Source of the DNA: Arsukibacterium sp.
GTDB taxonomy: Bacteria; Pseudomonadota; Gammaproteobacteria; Enterobacterales; Alteromonadaceae
Length of the DNA stretch: 64,000 nucleotides
Reading direction: 5' to 3'
NCBI RefSeq assembly: GCF_018402695.1
Contig: NZ_JAGYIM010000016.1
Span: forward strand, 62,001 to 126,000
In this document: positions 19,259 through 28,017 of the stretch, piece after piece
How the letters are laid out: every line of letters starts with the position of its first letter
Position numbering within the stretch: the stretch's first letter is position 1
Program-made: the position numbers and the translations under genes
The notes under the pieces: model-generated
What the model saw: the letters and a program-made list of their open reading frames with translations, nothing else
Told to the model about the DNA's origin: nothing
Database searches by the model: none

Positions 19259-20509
19259 ATGTTGGATTACGATTTCAGTGCTATCCAGAACTGGCTGGTG
19301 CAACATCCTGAAACTAACTTGTGGCTGAGTTTGGGCCTGCTGTTGCTGGTCGCCTGGCTTAGCAATTATATTGTGAAAAAAGTGCTGATCCGCGGCATTT
19401 TCCGGGCGTTGCGGGCCAGTGTTTATGGTCAGCATCAGGTAATTAAGCAATCTGCTTTTGTCGCCAGGCTGGCCAATATTGTGCCGGCCTTAATTATTTC
19501 CAAAGGCATCACCCTGATTGACGGCGTGTCAGAAACCGTTACCACTATCGTCGTTAATGTTTGTAATGCTTTTGTGGTGCTGACCGTCGCCCTGGCGATC
19601 GCCAATATTCTTACCCTGGTTAATACCCTATACGACGAGCGGCCTGAAGCGAAAACCAAGCCGATTAAAGGCTATGTTCAGGTATTAAAAATTCTGGTCT
19701 TTACGGTTGCGGCGATTTTAATGATTGCCGCCCTGGTTGATCGTTCCCCGCTTATCCTGTTGTCTGGCCTCGGTGCGATGGCCGCCGTGTTAATGCTGAT
19801 TTTTCAGGACACGATATTGTCGCTGGTAGCCAGCGTGCAGATTTCGTCCAACGATGTGATCCGGGTTGGCGACTGGGTAGAAATGCCGCAACTGAATGCC
19901 GACGGTGACGTGATTGACATTGCGCTGCATACAGTAAAAATTCAAAACTTTGATAAAACCATTACCACTATTCCCACCCGGCGCTTTATGACTGATGCCT
20001 TTAAGAACTGGCGTGGTATGCAACAGTCAGGTGGCCGGCGAATTAAACGCAGCCTGATGCTGGATCAGCAAAGCATTCATTTTCTGGATGCCGACGAGCG
20101 TAAACATTTAAACCGCTTTAGTTTGCTGCAGGATTATCTGGCAGAAAAACAGCAGGAAATTGACAGTTGGAACAGCGAACTGGCTGAGCGGGGCCAGGAG
20201 CCGGTGAATACCCGGCGCATTACCAATATTGGTACTTTCCGCGCTTATGTGCAGCGTTATTTGTCCAGCCACCCCGGTGTGCATCAGGACATGACATTAA
20301 TGGCCCGTCAGCTTGCCCCCGGCGCAGACGGCTTACCGCTGGAAATATACTGCTTTACCAATACTACCGCCTGGTTGGCTTATGAGGGTATTCAGTCTGA
20401 TATCTTCGATCATTTACTGGCCATTTTACCGGAGTTCGGTCTGCGGGTTTACCAGCATCCCAGTGGTATGGACATCCGGGCTATTCAGCTCAGCCGCCAG
20501 GATGATTAA
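19259..20509 (+). CDS. ybdG: Mechanosensitive channel of the MscS family, YbdG type
   Basis: 416 residues, matching E. coli YbdG (415). The pore-lining region reads ILLSGLGAMAAVLMLIFQDTILSLVASVQI, and the beta domain follows with VIRVGDWVEMPQLNADGDVIDIALHTVKIQNFDKTITTIPTRR (both cited as short landmarks only). The YbdG insertion with NWRGMQQSGGRRIKRS and the C-terminal LARQLAPG-like phrase are kept. It gives a small-conductance channel (MscM) in osmotic downshock. Monocistronic. Confidence 0.92.
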   Translation: MLDYDFSAIQNWLVQHPETNLWLSLGLLLLVAWLSNYIVKKVLIRGIFRALRASVYGQHQVIKQSAFVARLANIVPALIISKGITLIDGVSETVTTIVVNVCNAFVVLTVALAIANILTLVNTLYDERPEAKTKPIKGYVQVLKILVFTVAAILMIAALVDRSPLILLSGLGAMAAVLMLIFQDTILSLVASVQISSNDVIRVGDWVEMPQLNADGDVIDIALHTVKIQNFDKTITTIPTRRFMTDAFKNWRGMQQSGGRRIKRSLMLDQQSIHFLDADERKHLNRFSLLQDYLAEKQQEIDSWNSELAERGQEPVNTRRITNIGTFRAYVQRYLSSHPGVHQDMTLMARQLAPGADGLPLEIYCFTNTTAWLAYEGIQSDIFDHLLAILPEFGLRVYQHPSGMDIRAIQLSRQDD

Positions 20510-20777
20510 ACCCAGAGTAATTTAACGGCTATTGACGACAAGGCGCTTGAGAAATCAGTGCCTTGTCCTCATCTAAAGGGCTGTGCTGCCACGTAGTTAT
20601 TGCGCTAAACGTTATTATTAGCAACGTCTCTGGCTTCTAATTTATAAAAACGATTAGAGTGATTAATTTAATTCGTTTTAAAAACTTAAGATGACTGGCT
20701 ATGATAGCTGGCATTGAGAACGCGGAAATTTACCAAGCTATTTACTAATCTATTTACTAAAGGAAAGGAGCAAGACT

Positions 20778-21344
20778 ATGTCTTCAATTATCAATACTAA
20801 AATTAAGCCATTCAAAGCCACTGCATTTCATCAGGGCAAATTTGTTCCGGTAACTGAGCAGGATCTGCTGGGCAAGTGGGCAGTAGTATGTTTTTACCCT
20901 GCTGACTTCACGTTCGTTTGCCCAACTGAACTAGGTGACCTGGCTGATTTTTATGCTAAGTTCCAGGAAATCGGTGTTGAAGTATACTCAGTATCAACTG
21001 ACACCCACTTTACCCACAAAGCGTGGCACGATGCGTCTGAAACCATCAAGAAAATCAACTACCCAATGATTGGCGACCCGACTGGTGCCATCACTCGTAA
21101 CTTTGGCGTAATGATTGAAGAAGACGGCCTGGCACTGCGCGGTACTTTCGTGATTAACCCAGAAGGCGAAATCAAAGTTGCTGAAATTCACGACTTAGGT
21201 ATCGGCCGCTCTGCTGGCGAACTGTTCCGTAAAGTACAGGCAGCACAGTATGTTGCTAACCACGACGGCGAAGTATGTCCGGCGAAATGGACTCCGGGTG
21301 AAGCGACATTAGCGCCTTCTCTGGACCTGGTTGGTAAAATCTAA
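20778..21344 (+). CDS. ahpC: Alkyl hydroperoxide reductase subunit C (2-Cys peroxiredoxin)
   Basis: 188 residues. The peroxidatic cysteine is Cys48 in [12 protein letters not shown] and the resolving cysteine is in GEVCPAKW near residue 167. The YF-like C-terminal region ends LDLVGKI. GGAAAGGAG precedes the ATG. It reduces peroxides with electrons from AhpF encoded 213 bases downstream. Upstream (20510-20777) OxyR control is likely, but I cannot define the ATAG-type sites. Codon use looks optimised (for example CGT, GGC, AAA), fitting high expression. Confidence 0.97.
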   Translation: MSSIINTKIKPFKATAFHQGKFVPVTEQDLLGKWAVVCFYPADFTFVCPTELGDLADFYAKFQEIGVEVYSVSTDTHFTHKAWHDASETIKKINYPMIGDPTGAITRNFGVMIEEDGLALRGTFVINPEGEIKVAEIHDLGIGRSAGELFRKVQAAQYVANHDGEVCPAKWTPGEATLAPSLDLVGKI

Positions 21345-21557
21345 GTAGTGCAGCAACCTGCAGGTTACTGCAGCGGGACCTGATTACAGCCCTTCTTAAG
21401 AAGCTGTAGCTCAGCTTCCCTCTGCCAGACTACGGTTTGGACCCCGGGCAGGCAATGCCTGCCCGGACTATCCCGGATACAATGTTTACAGTCTGCACAA
21501 ACAGGCTGAGGCTTTGTTACGCTGATTTTTTATCGTCTTAATTTTTCTGGAGTTTTT
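21345..21557 (+). other. ahpC-ahpF intergenic region with three stem-loops
   Basis: Three inverted repeats are readable: a near-palindrome at 21349-21372 with perfect core AACCTGCAGGTT, GAAGCTG/CAGCTTC at 21400-21418, and an 11-base perfect repeat at 21444-21454 / 21456-21466 (CCGGGCAGGCA). None is followed by a T-run, so they are more likely to protect or process the ahpC mRNA end than to terminate fully. The ahpF ribosome-binding site (CTGGAG) is just before 21558. Confidence 0.6.
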
Positions 21558-23102
21558 ATGTTAGATACTAACCTGAAGCAAACACTTAAAACTTATTTGC
21601 AGAACCTGAAAACCGAGGTTGAGCTGGTGGTATCTTTAGACGATAGCGCCAAAGCCACTGAGGTAGAGCAACTGGCAACCGAGATTGCCGAATTGTCAGA
21701 TTTAGTGTCGTTGCGCCGCGACGACGCCGCTATGGAACGTAAACCGGCCATGCTGGTGCGCTCGGTAGCTAAAGATACCCACATTACCTTTGCCGGGGTA
21801 CCGCTGGGCCATGAATTTACCTCGTTAGTGCTGGCCTTGCTGCACTCAGGCGGCCACCCAATTAAAGTGGAAGCCGATACCATTGAGCAAGTTCGCCAGT
21901 TACCGGGCAGTTTTGCCTTTGAAACCTACATTTCATTAAGCTGTCAAACCTGTCCGGAAGTGGTACAGGCATTAAATATTATGTCGGCAGTTAACCCGAA
22001 CATTACTAACGTAATGATTGATGGTGCCATGTTCCAGGACGAAGTCAGCGAACGCAACGTGATGGCAGTGCCATCAGTATTTTTAAACGGCGAGCTGTTC
22101 TCACAGGGCGCGATTACCCTGGAGAAAATTATTCAGAAAATCGACGTTAACGCCGAAAAACGCCAGGCTGAAGCGCTGAAAAGCAAAGCCGAGTTTGATG
22201 TGTTAGTGGTAGGCGGTGGCCCGGCCGGCGCTTCTGCAGCCGTGTATGCTGCCCGTAAAGGCCTGAATACCGGTATTTTAGCCGAGCGCTTTGGTGGTCA
22301 GGTAGCCGACACTGTCGGTATTGAAAACTTTATCTCAGTGAAATATACCGAAGGCCCGAAGCTGGTAAATGCCTTAGAAGCCCACGTGCGTGAGTATGAT
22401 GTGGATATTATGAATAACCAACGCGCGGTGAAGTTAAGCAAAGCCGACAAAGTCGAGCTGGAGCTTGCCAATGGCGCGGTATTAAAAAGTAAAACCCTTA
22501 TTCTGGCGCCGGGTGCGCGCTGGAGAGAAATGAACGTGCCGGGCGAGCAGGAATATCGTGGCAAGGGCGTGGCGTACTGTCCGCACTGCGACGGCCCGTT
22601 ATTTAAAGGTAAAAAAGTGGCGGTTATCGGTGGCGGTAACTCCGGTATTGAGGCGGCTATCGACTTAGCCGGTATTGTTGAGCATGTTACCGTGCTGGAA
22701 TTTGCCGCCACGCTGCGCGCCGATGCGGTACTGGTCAAAAAAGCCAACTCCATGGGCAACATTACCATTATTACCGAAGCGCAAAGTACCGAGGTCACCG
22801 GTGATGGCAACCGGGTAAACGGTATTAACTACACCGACCGCAAAACCGGTGAGTCGCACCATATTGAGCTGGCGGGTATTTTTGTCCAGATAGGCTTAGT
22901 ACCAAACACTGAATGGTTGCGCGGCGCGCTGGAGCTATCGCCACGTGGTGAAATTATTGTTGACGAGCGCGGCCAGACCTCTCTACCTGGCGTGTTTGCC
23001 GCAGGCGATGCCACCACTGTGCCCTATAAGCAAATTATTATTGCTATGGGCGCCGGTGCCAATGCCTCGCTGGGGGCCTTTGATTACCTGATCCGCCATT
23101 AA
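21558..23102 (+). CDS. ahpF: Alkyl hydroperoxide reductase subunit F
   Basis: 514 residues. The N-terminal double thioredoxin-like domain carries [10 protein letters not shown] near residue 130. The C-terminal thioredoxin-reductase-like part has FAD motif [19 protein letters not shown] near 217, the redox CPHCDGP near 345, NADH motif [16 protein letters not shown], and [19 protein letters not shown] near the end. It reduces AhpC using NADH. A strong terminator follows. Confidence 0.97.
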   Translation: MLDTNLKQTLKTYLQNLKTEVELVVSLDDSAKATEVEQLATEIAELSDLVSLRRDDAAMERKPAMLVRSVAKDTHITFAGVPLGHEFTSLVLALLHSGGHPIKVEADTIEQVRQLPGSFAFETYISLSCQTCPEVVQALNIMSAVNPNITNVMIDGAMFQDEVSERNVMAVPSVFLNGELFSQGAITLEKIIQKIDVNAEKRQAEALKSKAEFDVLVVGGGPAGASAAVYAARKGLNTGILAERFGGQVADTVGIENFISVKYTEGPKLVNALEAHVREYDVDIMNNQRAVKLSKADKVELELANGAVLKSKTLILAPGARWREMNVPGEQEYRGKGVAYCPHCDGPLFKGKKVAVIGGGNSGIEAAIDLAGIVEHVTVLEFAATLRADAVLVKKANSMGNITIITEAQSTEVTGDGNRVNGINYTDRKTGESHHIELAGIFVQIGLVPNTEWLRGALELSPRGEIIVDERGQTSLPGVFAAGDATTVPYKQIIIAMGAGANASLGAFDYLIRH

Positions 23103-23155
23103 CACGGCGGGTAAAACGCTTTAACAAAACGGGATACCTCTCTCATCCCTCTTTG

Positions 23156-23181
23156 GCGGTAACTTCGGTTACCGCTTTTTT
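23156..23181 (+). terminator. Intrinsic terminator after ahpF
   Basis: GCGGTAAC at 23156-23163, loop TTCG, GTTACCGC at 23168-23175, then six T residues. It lies 54 bases past the ahpF stop and overlaps the stop of the convergent PDZ gene by two bases. Confidence 0.93.
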
Positions 23182-24049
23182 ACTCACACTGGCGGTCGGT
23201 TACCTTCCAGACTACCGGCTCCCAGTATTTAGCCGGATCGGTTCTGTCATCAGAGTTTTCAATATAACGGCTGGCAAGGTGATATACCTTATTGGACTCT
23301 ACTTTTAACTGCAAAACCTGGGTAAGTTGTTTTTTGCGCTCCCACAGATCTACGCGATTCCATCTGACCCGCGGTAAGGCAATTTGCTCAGCTAACTCAA
23401 TATCTTGCGTACCAGTGTCGACTTTAATCACATCAGTGCGACGATAAGGCTCAGTTCTGAAATCAGTATCACTCACCGCCCGGATAGCGACAGGAAATAA
23501 TTCCCGGGTACGTGGGGGGAAGTAAAATACTGAAATAAAGCCACAACCGCCAGTTTGTGCTGAGTGTGGGGCATCTGCACTTTGCACCGGGTTAATAACT
23601 AAGCGCCAGGCCGGAATAGTGCGGCGGGTAACTGTGCTTTGTAGATTGATGGCCTTGCCTGCGCGGTTAACCCACACGTTAAACCTTTTGCCTTCTTCAA
23701 AATCATTTAACAATGCCAGCACATCCTCAAGGCTGGTTGAGTCAAGGGCGGCATTGTTAATTTGCAACACTTTGTCACCCTCTTTTACTCCGGCTCTTTC
23801 TGCATCCGAATCCGGGGTTACCGCCAGTATTTTATGTTGCCGGTCCATTACCGCACCAAAATGGTAATAGTTGCGGGCTGGCTCTTCAATGACCAATTGG
23901 CCATCTTCTGCCGAGTTTCCCGACGCCATTATTGCCGCCTGTACCGCTTCAATAATGTCCTGTGAGGGTTCTGGTTGCCGGGCATCCGCGCCAGTAAACC
24001 AAAGTGCCGTCATTGCGGCGCAAAGCCTGGCCAGTTTTGTCACTTTCAT
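23180..24049 (-). CDS. Secreted PDZ-domain protein in an ECF sigma operon
   Basis: 289 residues with a signal peptide (LCAAMTALWFTGADA, residues 9-23). A PDZ domain covers about residues 63-145, with ILAVTPDSDAERAGVKEGDKVLQINNAALD in two short parts. The C-terminal half has no domain I recognise but holds cysteines in GGCGF and DRQCE. The start overlaps the anti-sigma stop as ATGA. Third gene of a sigma / anti-sigma / PDZ operon; could be part of the signal-sensing or the response. Confidence 0.75.
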   Translation of the reverse strand: MKVTKLARLCAAMTALWFTGADARQPEPSQDIIEAVQAAIMASGNSAEDGQLVIEEPARNYYHFGAVMDRQHKILAVTPDSDAERAGVKEGDKVLQINNAALDSTSLEDVLALLNDFEEGKRFNVWVNRAGKAINLQSTVTRRTIPAWRLVINPVQSADAPHSAQTGGCGFISVFYFPPRTRELFPVAIRAVSDTDFRTEPYRRTDVIKVDTGTQDIELAEQIALPRVRWNRVDLWERKKQLTQVLQLKVESNKVYHLASRYIENSDDRTDPAKYWEPVVWKVTDRQCE

Positions 24050-24414
24050 AAGGTATACGTCCGGGGCTGAGGTTTATTCAGTTGCTGGCGCTGCGCTATT
24101 AAACGCTCAACCTGCTCATGATCGTTGCGAATAATGGATTGTTGAATTGCCACATCCAACTTTTCCAGCTGATAGCTGTCAACCGGGTCTGCGACCGCTA
24201 CCGTTTCGGGCTCAATATAGCCGCTATACAGCAGGCCGCTTAACATACCAATAAATGCCAGACTGGCGGCACTGCTCAGCCAGAGTGTAAGCTTGCGTCG
24301 CTTTTTATCGAGACGTTGTTGTAGCTGTTGCCACAGTAAATCGTCGGCAGTTTCCTGATGTGCGGCCGTTAAGCGCTGCCCCAACAGCTCACTGAATTGT
24401 TGTTGCTTACTCAT
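24046..24414 (-). CDS. Probable anti-sigma factor (single-pass membrane protein)
   Basis: 122 residues: a cytoplasmic helical N-terminus with basic end (LDKKRRK), one membrane helix at about residues 41-63 (LWLSSAASLAFIGMLSGLLY), and a short periplasmic tail. It lacks the HxxxCxxC zinc motif of ZAS anti-sigmas. Identity rests on position: it overlaps the ECF sigma gene by four bases upstream and a PDZ protein gene downstream, the usual sigma / anti-sigma order. Confidence 0.65.
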   Translation of the reverse strand: MSKQQQFSELLGQRLTAAHQETADDLLWQQLQQRLDKKRRKLTLWLSSAASLAFIGMLSGLLYSGYIEPETVAVADPVDSYQLEKLDVAIQQSIIRNDHEQVERLIAQRQQLNKPQPRTYTL

Positions 24415-24968
24415 AGTTCGCCCTGCTTAAGTTGGGTTGCTAATTTAGTTAGTGCCCGTCGGTATTGCTGGCGGACATTTTGCTCAGATAGTTGCAATAA
24501 TTCAGCCAGTTGCTGGTGGCTGTAGCCCTCTACGGCATACAACCACACCAATACCCGCTGCTGTTCAGACAGTACTGCCATAATGCGTTCAACATCATCC
24601 AGCCGGGTTAGCGAGTCTATGGCGCTGTTCCAGCTTTGATCACCAATATTGTCGCTTTCGTCATCACTAAGCAGCTGTTGCCGGTTGCGTTGACGCAGCG
24701 TATCCAGCGCTAACCTGACGCTAAGTTGTTTTAGCCAGCCACCTACCGCTAACGGTTGCTTAATATCAGCCAGGCAAGCAAATGCCTTAATAAAAATATC
24801 CTGGGTCAGGTCACGGCCATCTTCGGCAGAGCCCAGCATGCCACTACATAAACGGAGCACCGCATCAGCAAAGTGACTGTAAAACCGCTTTAAGGCGTCT
24901 GGCTGGCCGCGCTGGGCTGCTTTGAGAATCTCAGGCGCTATTGGTCTGCCAAATCCGTGTGCTGACAC
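24411..24968 (-). CDS. ECF-type RNA polymerase sigma factor
   Basis: 185 residues from the GTG at 24968, which has AAGGAAA just ahead. An ATG at 25085 would overlap the methyltransferase end and add 39 non-conserved residues. Region 2 has AEDGRDLTQDIFIKAFACL, and region 4 the helix-turn-helix EGYSHQQLAELLQLSEQNVRQQYRRAL. It starts a three-gene operon with its likely anti-sigma. The 70 bases between it and the methyltransferase stop leave room for its own promoter, but read-through from the borosin genes is possible. Confidence 0.9.
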   Translation of the reverse strand: MSAHGFGRPIAPEILKAAQRGQPDALKRFYSHFADAVLRLCSGMLGSAEDGRDLTQDIFIKAFACLADIKQPLAVGGWLKQLSVRLALDTLRQRNRQQLLSDDESDNIGDQSWNSAIDSLTRLDDVERIMAVLSEQQRVLVWLYAVEGYSHQQLAELLQLSEQNVRQQYRRALTKLATQLKQGEL

Positions 24969-25038
24969 CGGGTTTCCTTGTGCTGTTTTACTATAAGACG
25001 CTTTGACATGACAAAGTGTGACATCGACAGGAGCATTT

Positions 25039-25875
25039 TCAGGGTAAACGGGTTTGCCGTAATGGATGGTCGGCCGGCACGCCAAGCTGATCGAGCATCT
25101 TATGGTTAATGCTTTTCGGGCGTAACGGCGGGATCACCAGGGTGGTGATCTGGTTTAGCGTCGCCTGAGGTAATGTCGCTAACGTTACTGTTTCGGATCG
25201 GTATTGCCAGATAGGCAAATCAGCGGCTTCATACAAAATTACCTGATGGTCTGGCGGGTACCATTGCTGCAGGTGCTGCACCAGTATGTCAATAAAGTGG
25301 CTATCGCTTGCCAGTTTTGTCAGGCTGAAATCACCGGCTATCGCGACCTGCCATAGCAGCAGGTAAGCACTAACATCCACAGTGTGCTGATAAAATAAAA
25401 ACTGACTGGCTTCAAACTGCTGGCAGCCCTCAGCCATCGGGTCGATACCTAAGTCGGCATATAAGCAGGCGTCAGCGCCAATGCCGGCCTCCATTTTCGC
25501 CCGGTAGCCCAGCGCTTTGAGTTGGCGAATTGCCTGGTGTGGCGGCCAGCTGGCAATGCCCGGGTGGCCATAACAGGCCCAAACCACATTCTTACCGGCA
25601 GTTACTGCGGCAATAACCGCATCCAGCATCGCCTGATAGCTATCGCAACGCGGTTGGCCGGGTTGATAAAACGGCTGCAAATCCACTAAGTTAGGGTTTA
25701 TCTGCTGTAAAAAGCCGGTAAGGTAGTGGCTGTTGCTGTGAAAAAACACTACATCAGCTGCTGCCAATTGCTCGCGCGCCAGTATAGTCAGCTGACTGCC
25801 GAGGGTAATACCCAGCCCCAGACACCGCAAGCTACCGGCGGTGCGTTCAGGCGAAACCGGGCTCTCAGTTGTCAC
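25039..25875 (-). CDS. Borosin-type peptide backbone alpha-N-methyltransferase (SonM-like)
   Basis: 278 residues from a GTG at 25875 that overlaps the GGDEF gene stop by 11 bases; another GTG at 25908 is possible. The fold is that of tetrapyrrole (precorrin) methylases: LRCLGLGITLG at the start, WACYGHPGIASWPPHQ for SAM, and MEAGIGADACLYADLGIDP. This last phrase with FEASQFLFYQHTVD and LLLWQVAIAGD is how I remember Shewanella SonM. Tyr70, Arg76 and Tyr80 (FYQPGQPRCDSY) keep the Y-x5-R-x3-Y spacing of the borosin catalytic residues (Tyr66/Arg72/Tyr76 in OphMA). No CobA-type siroheme features and no fused core peptide are seen. Its probable substrate is encoded at 27584-27790. Confidence 0.85.
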   Translation of the reverse strand: MTTESPVSPERTAGSLRCLGLGITLGSQLTILAREQLAAADVVFFHSNSHYLTGFLQQINPNLVDLQPFYQPGQPRCDSYQAMLDAVIAAVTAGKNVVWACYGHPGIASWPPHQAIRQLKALGYRAKMEAGIGADACLYADLGIDPMAEGCQQFEASQFLFYQHTVDVSAYLLLWQVAIAGDFSLTKLASDSHFIDILVQHLQQWYPPDHQVILYEAADLPIWQYRSETVTLATLPQATLNQITTLVIPPLRPKSINHKMLDQLGVPADHPLRQTRLP

Positions 25876-27577
25876 TGACGTTATACACCCTGATACGATT
25901 GCGACCACCTGTCTTAGCGTGGTAAAGCGCTTCGTCGGTTTGTTTTAATAAACTATCAAAATCGGCGTTGTTGCTGGTCGCCACCCCAAAACTGGCGGTA
26001 ACCTGAATGATCTGGTTGTTAACCTCAATATTCAGTTGCTCCAGGCTTTGTCGGCATTGTTCCGCAATGGCCTCGGCGTCCGCCAAGGCACAACCCGGTA
26101 AAAACAGCGCAAACTCTTCGCCACCAATTCGCGCCAGAATATCCTGCTGCCGGATTTGTTCCTGACAACACTGAGCAATGGCACTTAGCACCTTATCACC
26201 TGCGGCATGGCCAAATTGGTCATTAATTTGTTTAAATAAATCGATATCAAACATAATCAGGCTGTAGTCGCCTTGCTGGCGGCGGTTAGCAATATGCTTG
26301 CTTACCGTTTCGTTAAAATAGCGACGGTTAAATAAGCGTGTTAAAAAGTCGGTGGTGGCTAATCGGTTGAGGGTAGCCCTTTTACTGTTCAATACATAAA
26401 TAACCAGGAGCAGTAATACCAGTAAGGCGATCGAGATAAACAGGGTTCTGAGTTTTTCATCCTGTTGCAGCTTACTTTCCAGCTGTAGCAGCTCATTCTG
26501 ACTTTGCAGCAGTGCCAGTTTATTTTCGCTTTCCATAAAATCAGCCTGTGCCAGATAATATGCCACGCTGCGCTTTTTAAACTCGTCAATGTAGCTGTTC
26601 AGAGCAGCAGAATGCTGGCTGTAGGCCGCAACTGCAGCGGTAGTGTCTCCTGTTTTCTCATACAATTGGGCTAGAAGTAGCATGGTTTTATTGGCTGTTT
26701 TTGTGTCATTCAATGCTGTGGATTGCTGATAAACTTTTCCCAGCAAGCTTTCTGCTGCAGCATAGTTGCCTAAGTGAAGCTCAGCCGATCCCAGAAAAAA
26801 TTCAGCCTGAATGATAGCGTACGGATAACCTATTTTGCGAAGTTCTGGCAGTACGGATTGCATATCACTTTTTACTTGTACTGGTGCTTTTGTTACGTCA
26901 AATTCTGCAATGTAGAGGCTAATTGTATTTGTTAGTAATGGCTCGTTGGCTGCAAGGCAGGCTTGACGAGCCTGCTGAACTGCATCATCAGTGTAGGTTT
27001 GAGTTAATTGCAAAGATGCACTTAATTGCAGCGCATAGCCAACACAAAAACTACGTTGAGAACTCGCAATCCCGACGATATTCGATGCATATTCCAAGGC
27101 TTTATCGTACACATTTGCACTTATGTGCAATTGGGTCGCGACAGTATATAAGCTGACCTGCAGTGGCTCGTCGTTAAGCGTCCCTCCCGCTTTTAACGCA
27201 TCAAACAGGAAAGCATAAGCTCTGCTGAAATCCTTGCGGTGCTCATATACGGTTGCCAGTAACAAATTGGCTTTCAGGTTAATTTCCGGATAGTCACTGC
27301 CCGCAATTTTCGTAGCCCAGGTTATGGCCTCATCTTGCTTGCTCTGAAATGCAAAGATGTAGGCTTTAAGAAAGGTAAATTGTTGTTGTTGATAGGGAGT
27401 AAGCGCCTGATAGTCTGCTTCCAGCTGCGCAACAATTTCCGCGGTTTGGCTTGGTGACTGGGTGCGTAATGCTTCAGCCTGGTCCAGTTGATGTTGCAAC
27501 GTGTCTGGTGCAGAGACAGCAAAAAAAGACGCTAATAAAAATATTAACGTCGTGCTAAATGCTGCGCACTTTTTCAA
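25865..27577 (-). CDS. TPR-containing membrane diguanylate cyclase (GGDEF)
   Basis: 570 residues: signal peptide (residues 1-22, ending AVSAP), a periplasmic helical region with TPR-like repeats (about 25-350), a short coiled coil (QSQNELLQLESKLQQDEK), a membrane helix near 376-396 and a C-terminal GGDEF domain. The active site is GGEEF at 485-489, so the cyclase should be active, and RQQD at 476-479 is a c-di-GMP inhibition site at the proper distance. It starts only six bases after the borosin precursor stop and overlaps the methyltransferase start, so all three are one transcription unit. A diguanylate cyclase inside a RiPP operon is unusual. Confidence 0.9.
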   Translation of the reverse strand: MKKCAAFSTTLIFLLASFFAVSAPDTLQHQLDQAEALRTQSPSQTAEIVAQLEADYQALTPYQQQQFTFLKAYIFAFQSKQDEAITWATKIAGSDYPEINLKANLLLATVYEHRKDFSRAYAFLFDALKAGGTLNDEPLQVSLYTVATQLHISANVYDKALEYASNIVGIASSQRSFCVGYALQLSASLQLTQTYTDDAVQQARQACLAANEPLLTNTISLYIAEFDVTKAPVQVKSDMQSVLPELRKIGYPYAIIQAEFFLGSAELHLGNYAAAESLLGKVYQQSTALNDTKTANKTMLLLAQLYEKTGDTTAAVAAYSQHSAALNSYIDEFKKRSVAYYLAQADFMESENKLALLQSQNELLQLESKLQQDEKLRTLFISIALLVLLLLVIYVLNSKRATLNRLATTDFLTRLFNRRYFNETVSKHIANRRQQGDYSLIMFDIDLFKQINDQFGHAAGDKVLSAIAQCCQEQIRQQDILARIGGEEFALFLPGCALADAEAIAEQCRQSLEQLNIEVNNQIIQVTASFGVATSNNADFDSLLKQTDEALYHAKTGGRNRIRVYNVSDN

Positions 27578-27583
27578 GAGGTG

Positions 27584-27790
27584 CTACTTTGCCGGAAAAA
27601 TAAAAGTAACAGGCAATACCGCATGCCCGGTTAATTGCTCAACTTTTACTTTGTCCCCGGCCAGCACCGCGTCTATTTCGTGGCTCTGCAGTCCATAACT
27701 CTGCATGGTGGCTGCCGGGTCATCCAGAAAATCTTGTTGTAGCTTAAGGTTAGTGGCTAAGTCATTAATAAACTGGCTGAGTGTCGACAT
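27584..27790 (-). CDS. Borosin-type RiPP precursor peptide (SonA-like)
   Basis: 68 residues. Residues 1-53 form a small helical domain (LSQFINDLATNL, FLDDPAATMQSYGLQSHEID, AVLAGDKVKVEQL) of the LigA-like or borosin-binding-domain type that recruits the methyltransferase in trans. The tail TGHAVLPVTFIFPAK (54-68) is hydrophobic and beta-branched, as expected for an alpha-N-methylated core. A CAGGAATT ribosome-binding site precedes the ATG. The split layout matches the SonA/SonM pair of Shewanella. Which residues are methylated is not known. A plain Nif11 or LigA-like orphan is the main alternative. Confidence 0.8.
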   Translation of the reverse strand: MSTLSQFINDLATNLKLQQDFLDDPAATMQSYGLQSHEIDAVLAGDKVKVEQLTGHAVLPVTFIFPAK

Positions 27791-28017
27791 AGTAATTCCT
27801 GTTTTTATTATGCTTGGATTTTAGTTGTAATTTTAATCACTAATGTAATGGAAATAACCCACTGCCACAACTAGTGAAAGTGCAGTTAAAGGTATGAATT
27901 AGAGTATATTCATTCCGTTTGGTTATATATGAGCGTGATAAGCTATTTTGCGAAATATGCTTGCAGCGCTATGCTAGGCACTACTATCAGCTGACGTTTT
28001 CAGCTTGCGGAGCCGCA

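Noticed and set aside
20537-20567. GACAAGGC/GCCTTGTC stem-loop after ybdG as terminator
   Set aside because: Loop of 15 bases and no T-run; too weak to call.
20510-20777. OxyR-binding site upstream of ahpC
   Set aside because: A few ATAG-like pieces are present but not with the spacing needed, so I do not claim a site.
24969-25085. Longer sigma-factor start
   Set aside because: It overlaps the methyltransferase end, adds non-conserved residues, and the GTG at 24968 has a good ribosome-binding site.
25039-25875. CobA/CysG-type siroheme methylase
   Set aside because: Lacks the uroporphyrinogen-binding signatures seen in the real CysG at 28 kb and has the borosin Tyr/Arg/Tyr spacing.
27584-27790. 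Reading the 68-residue peptide as a Nif11 leader for another RiPP class
   Set aside because: No Nif11 GG cleavage motif, and the nearby enzyme is a methyltransferase rather than a lanthipeptide or YcaO enzyme; borosin fits better.
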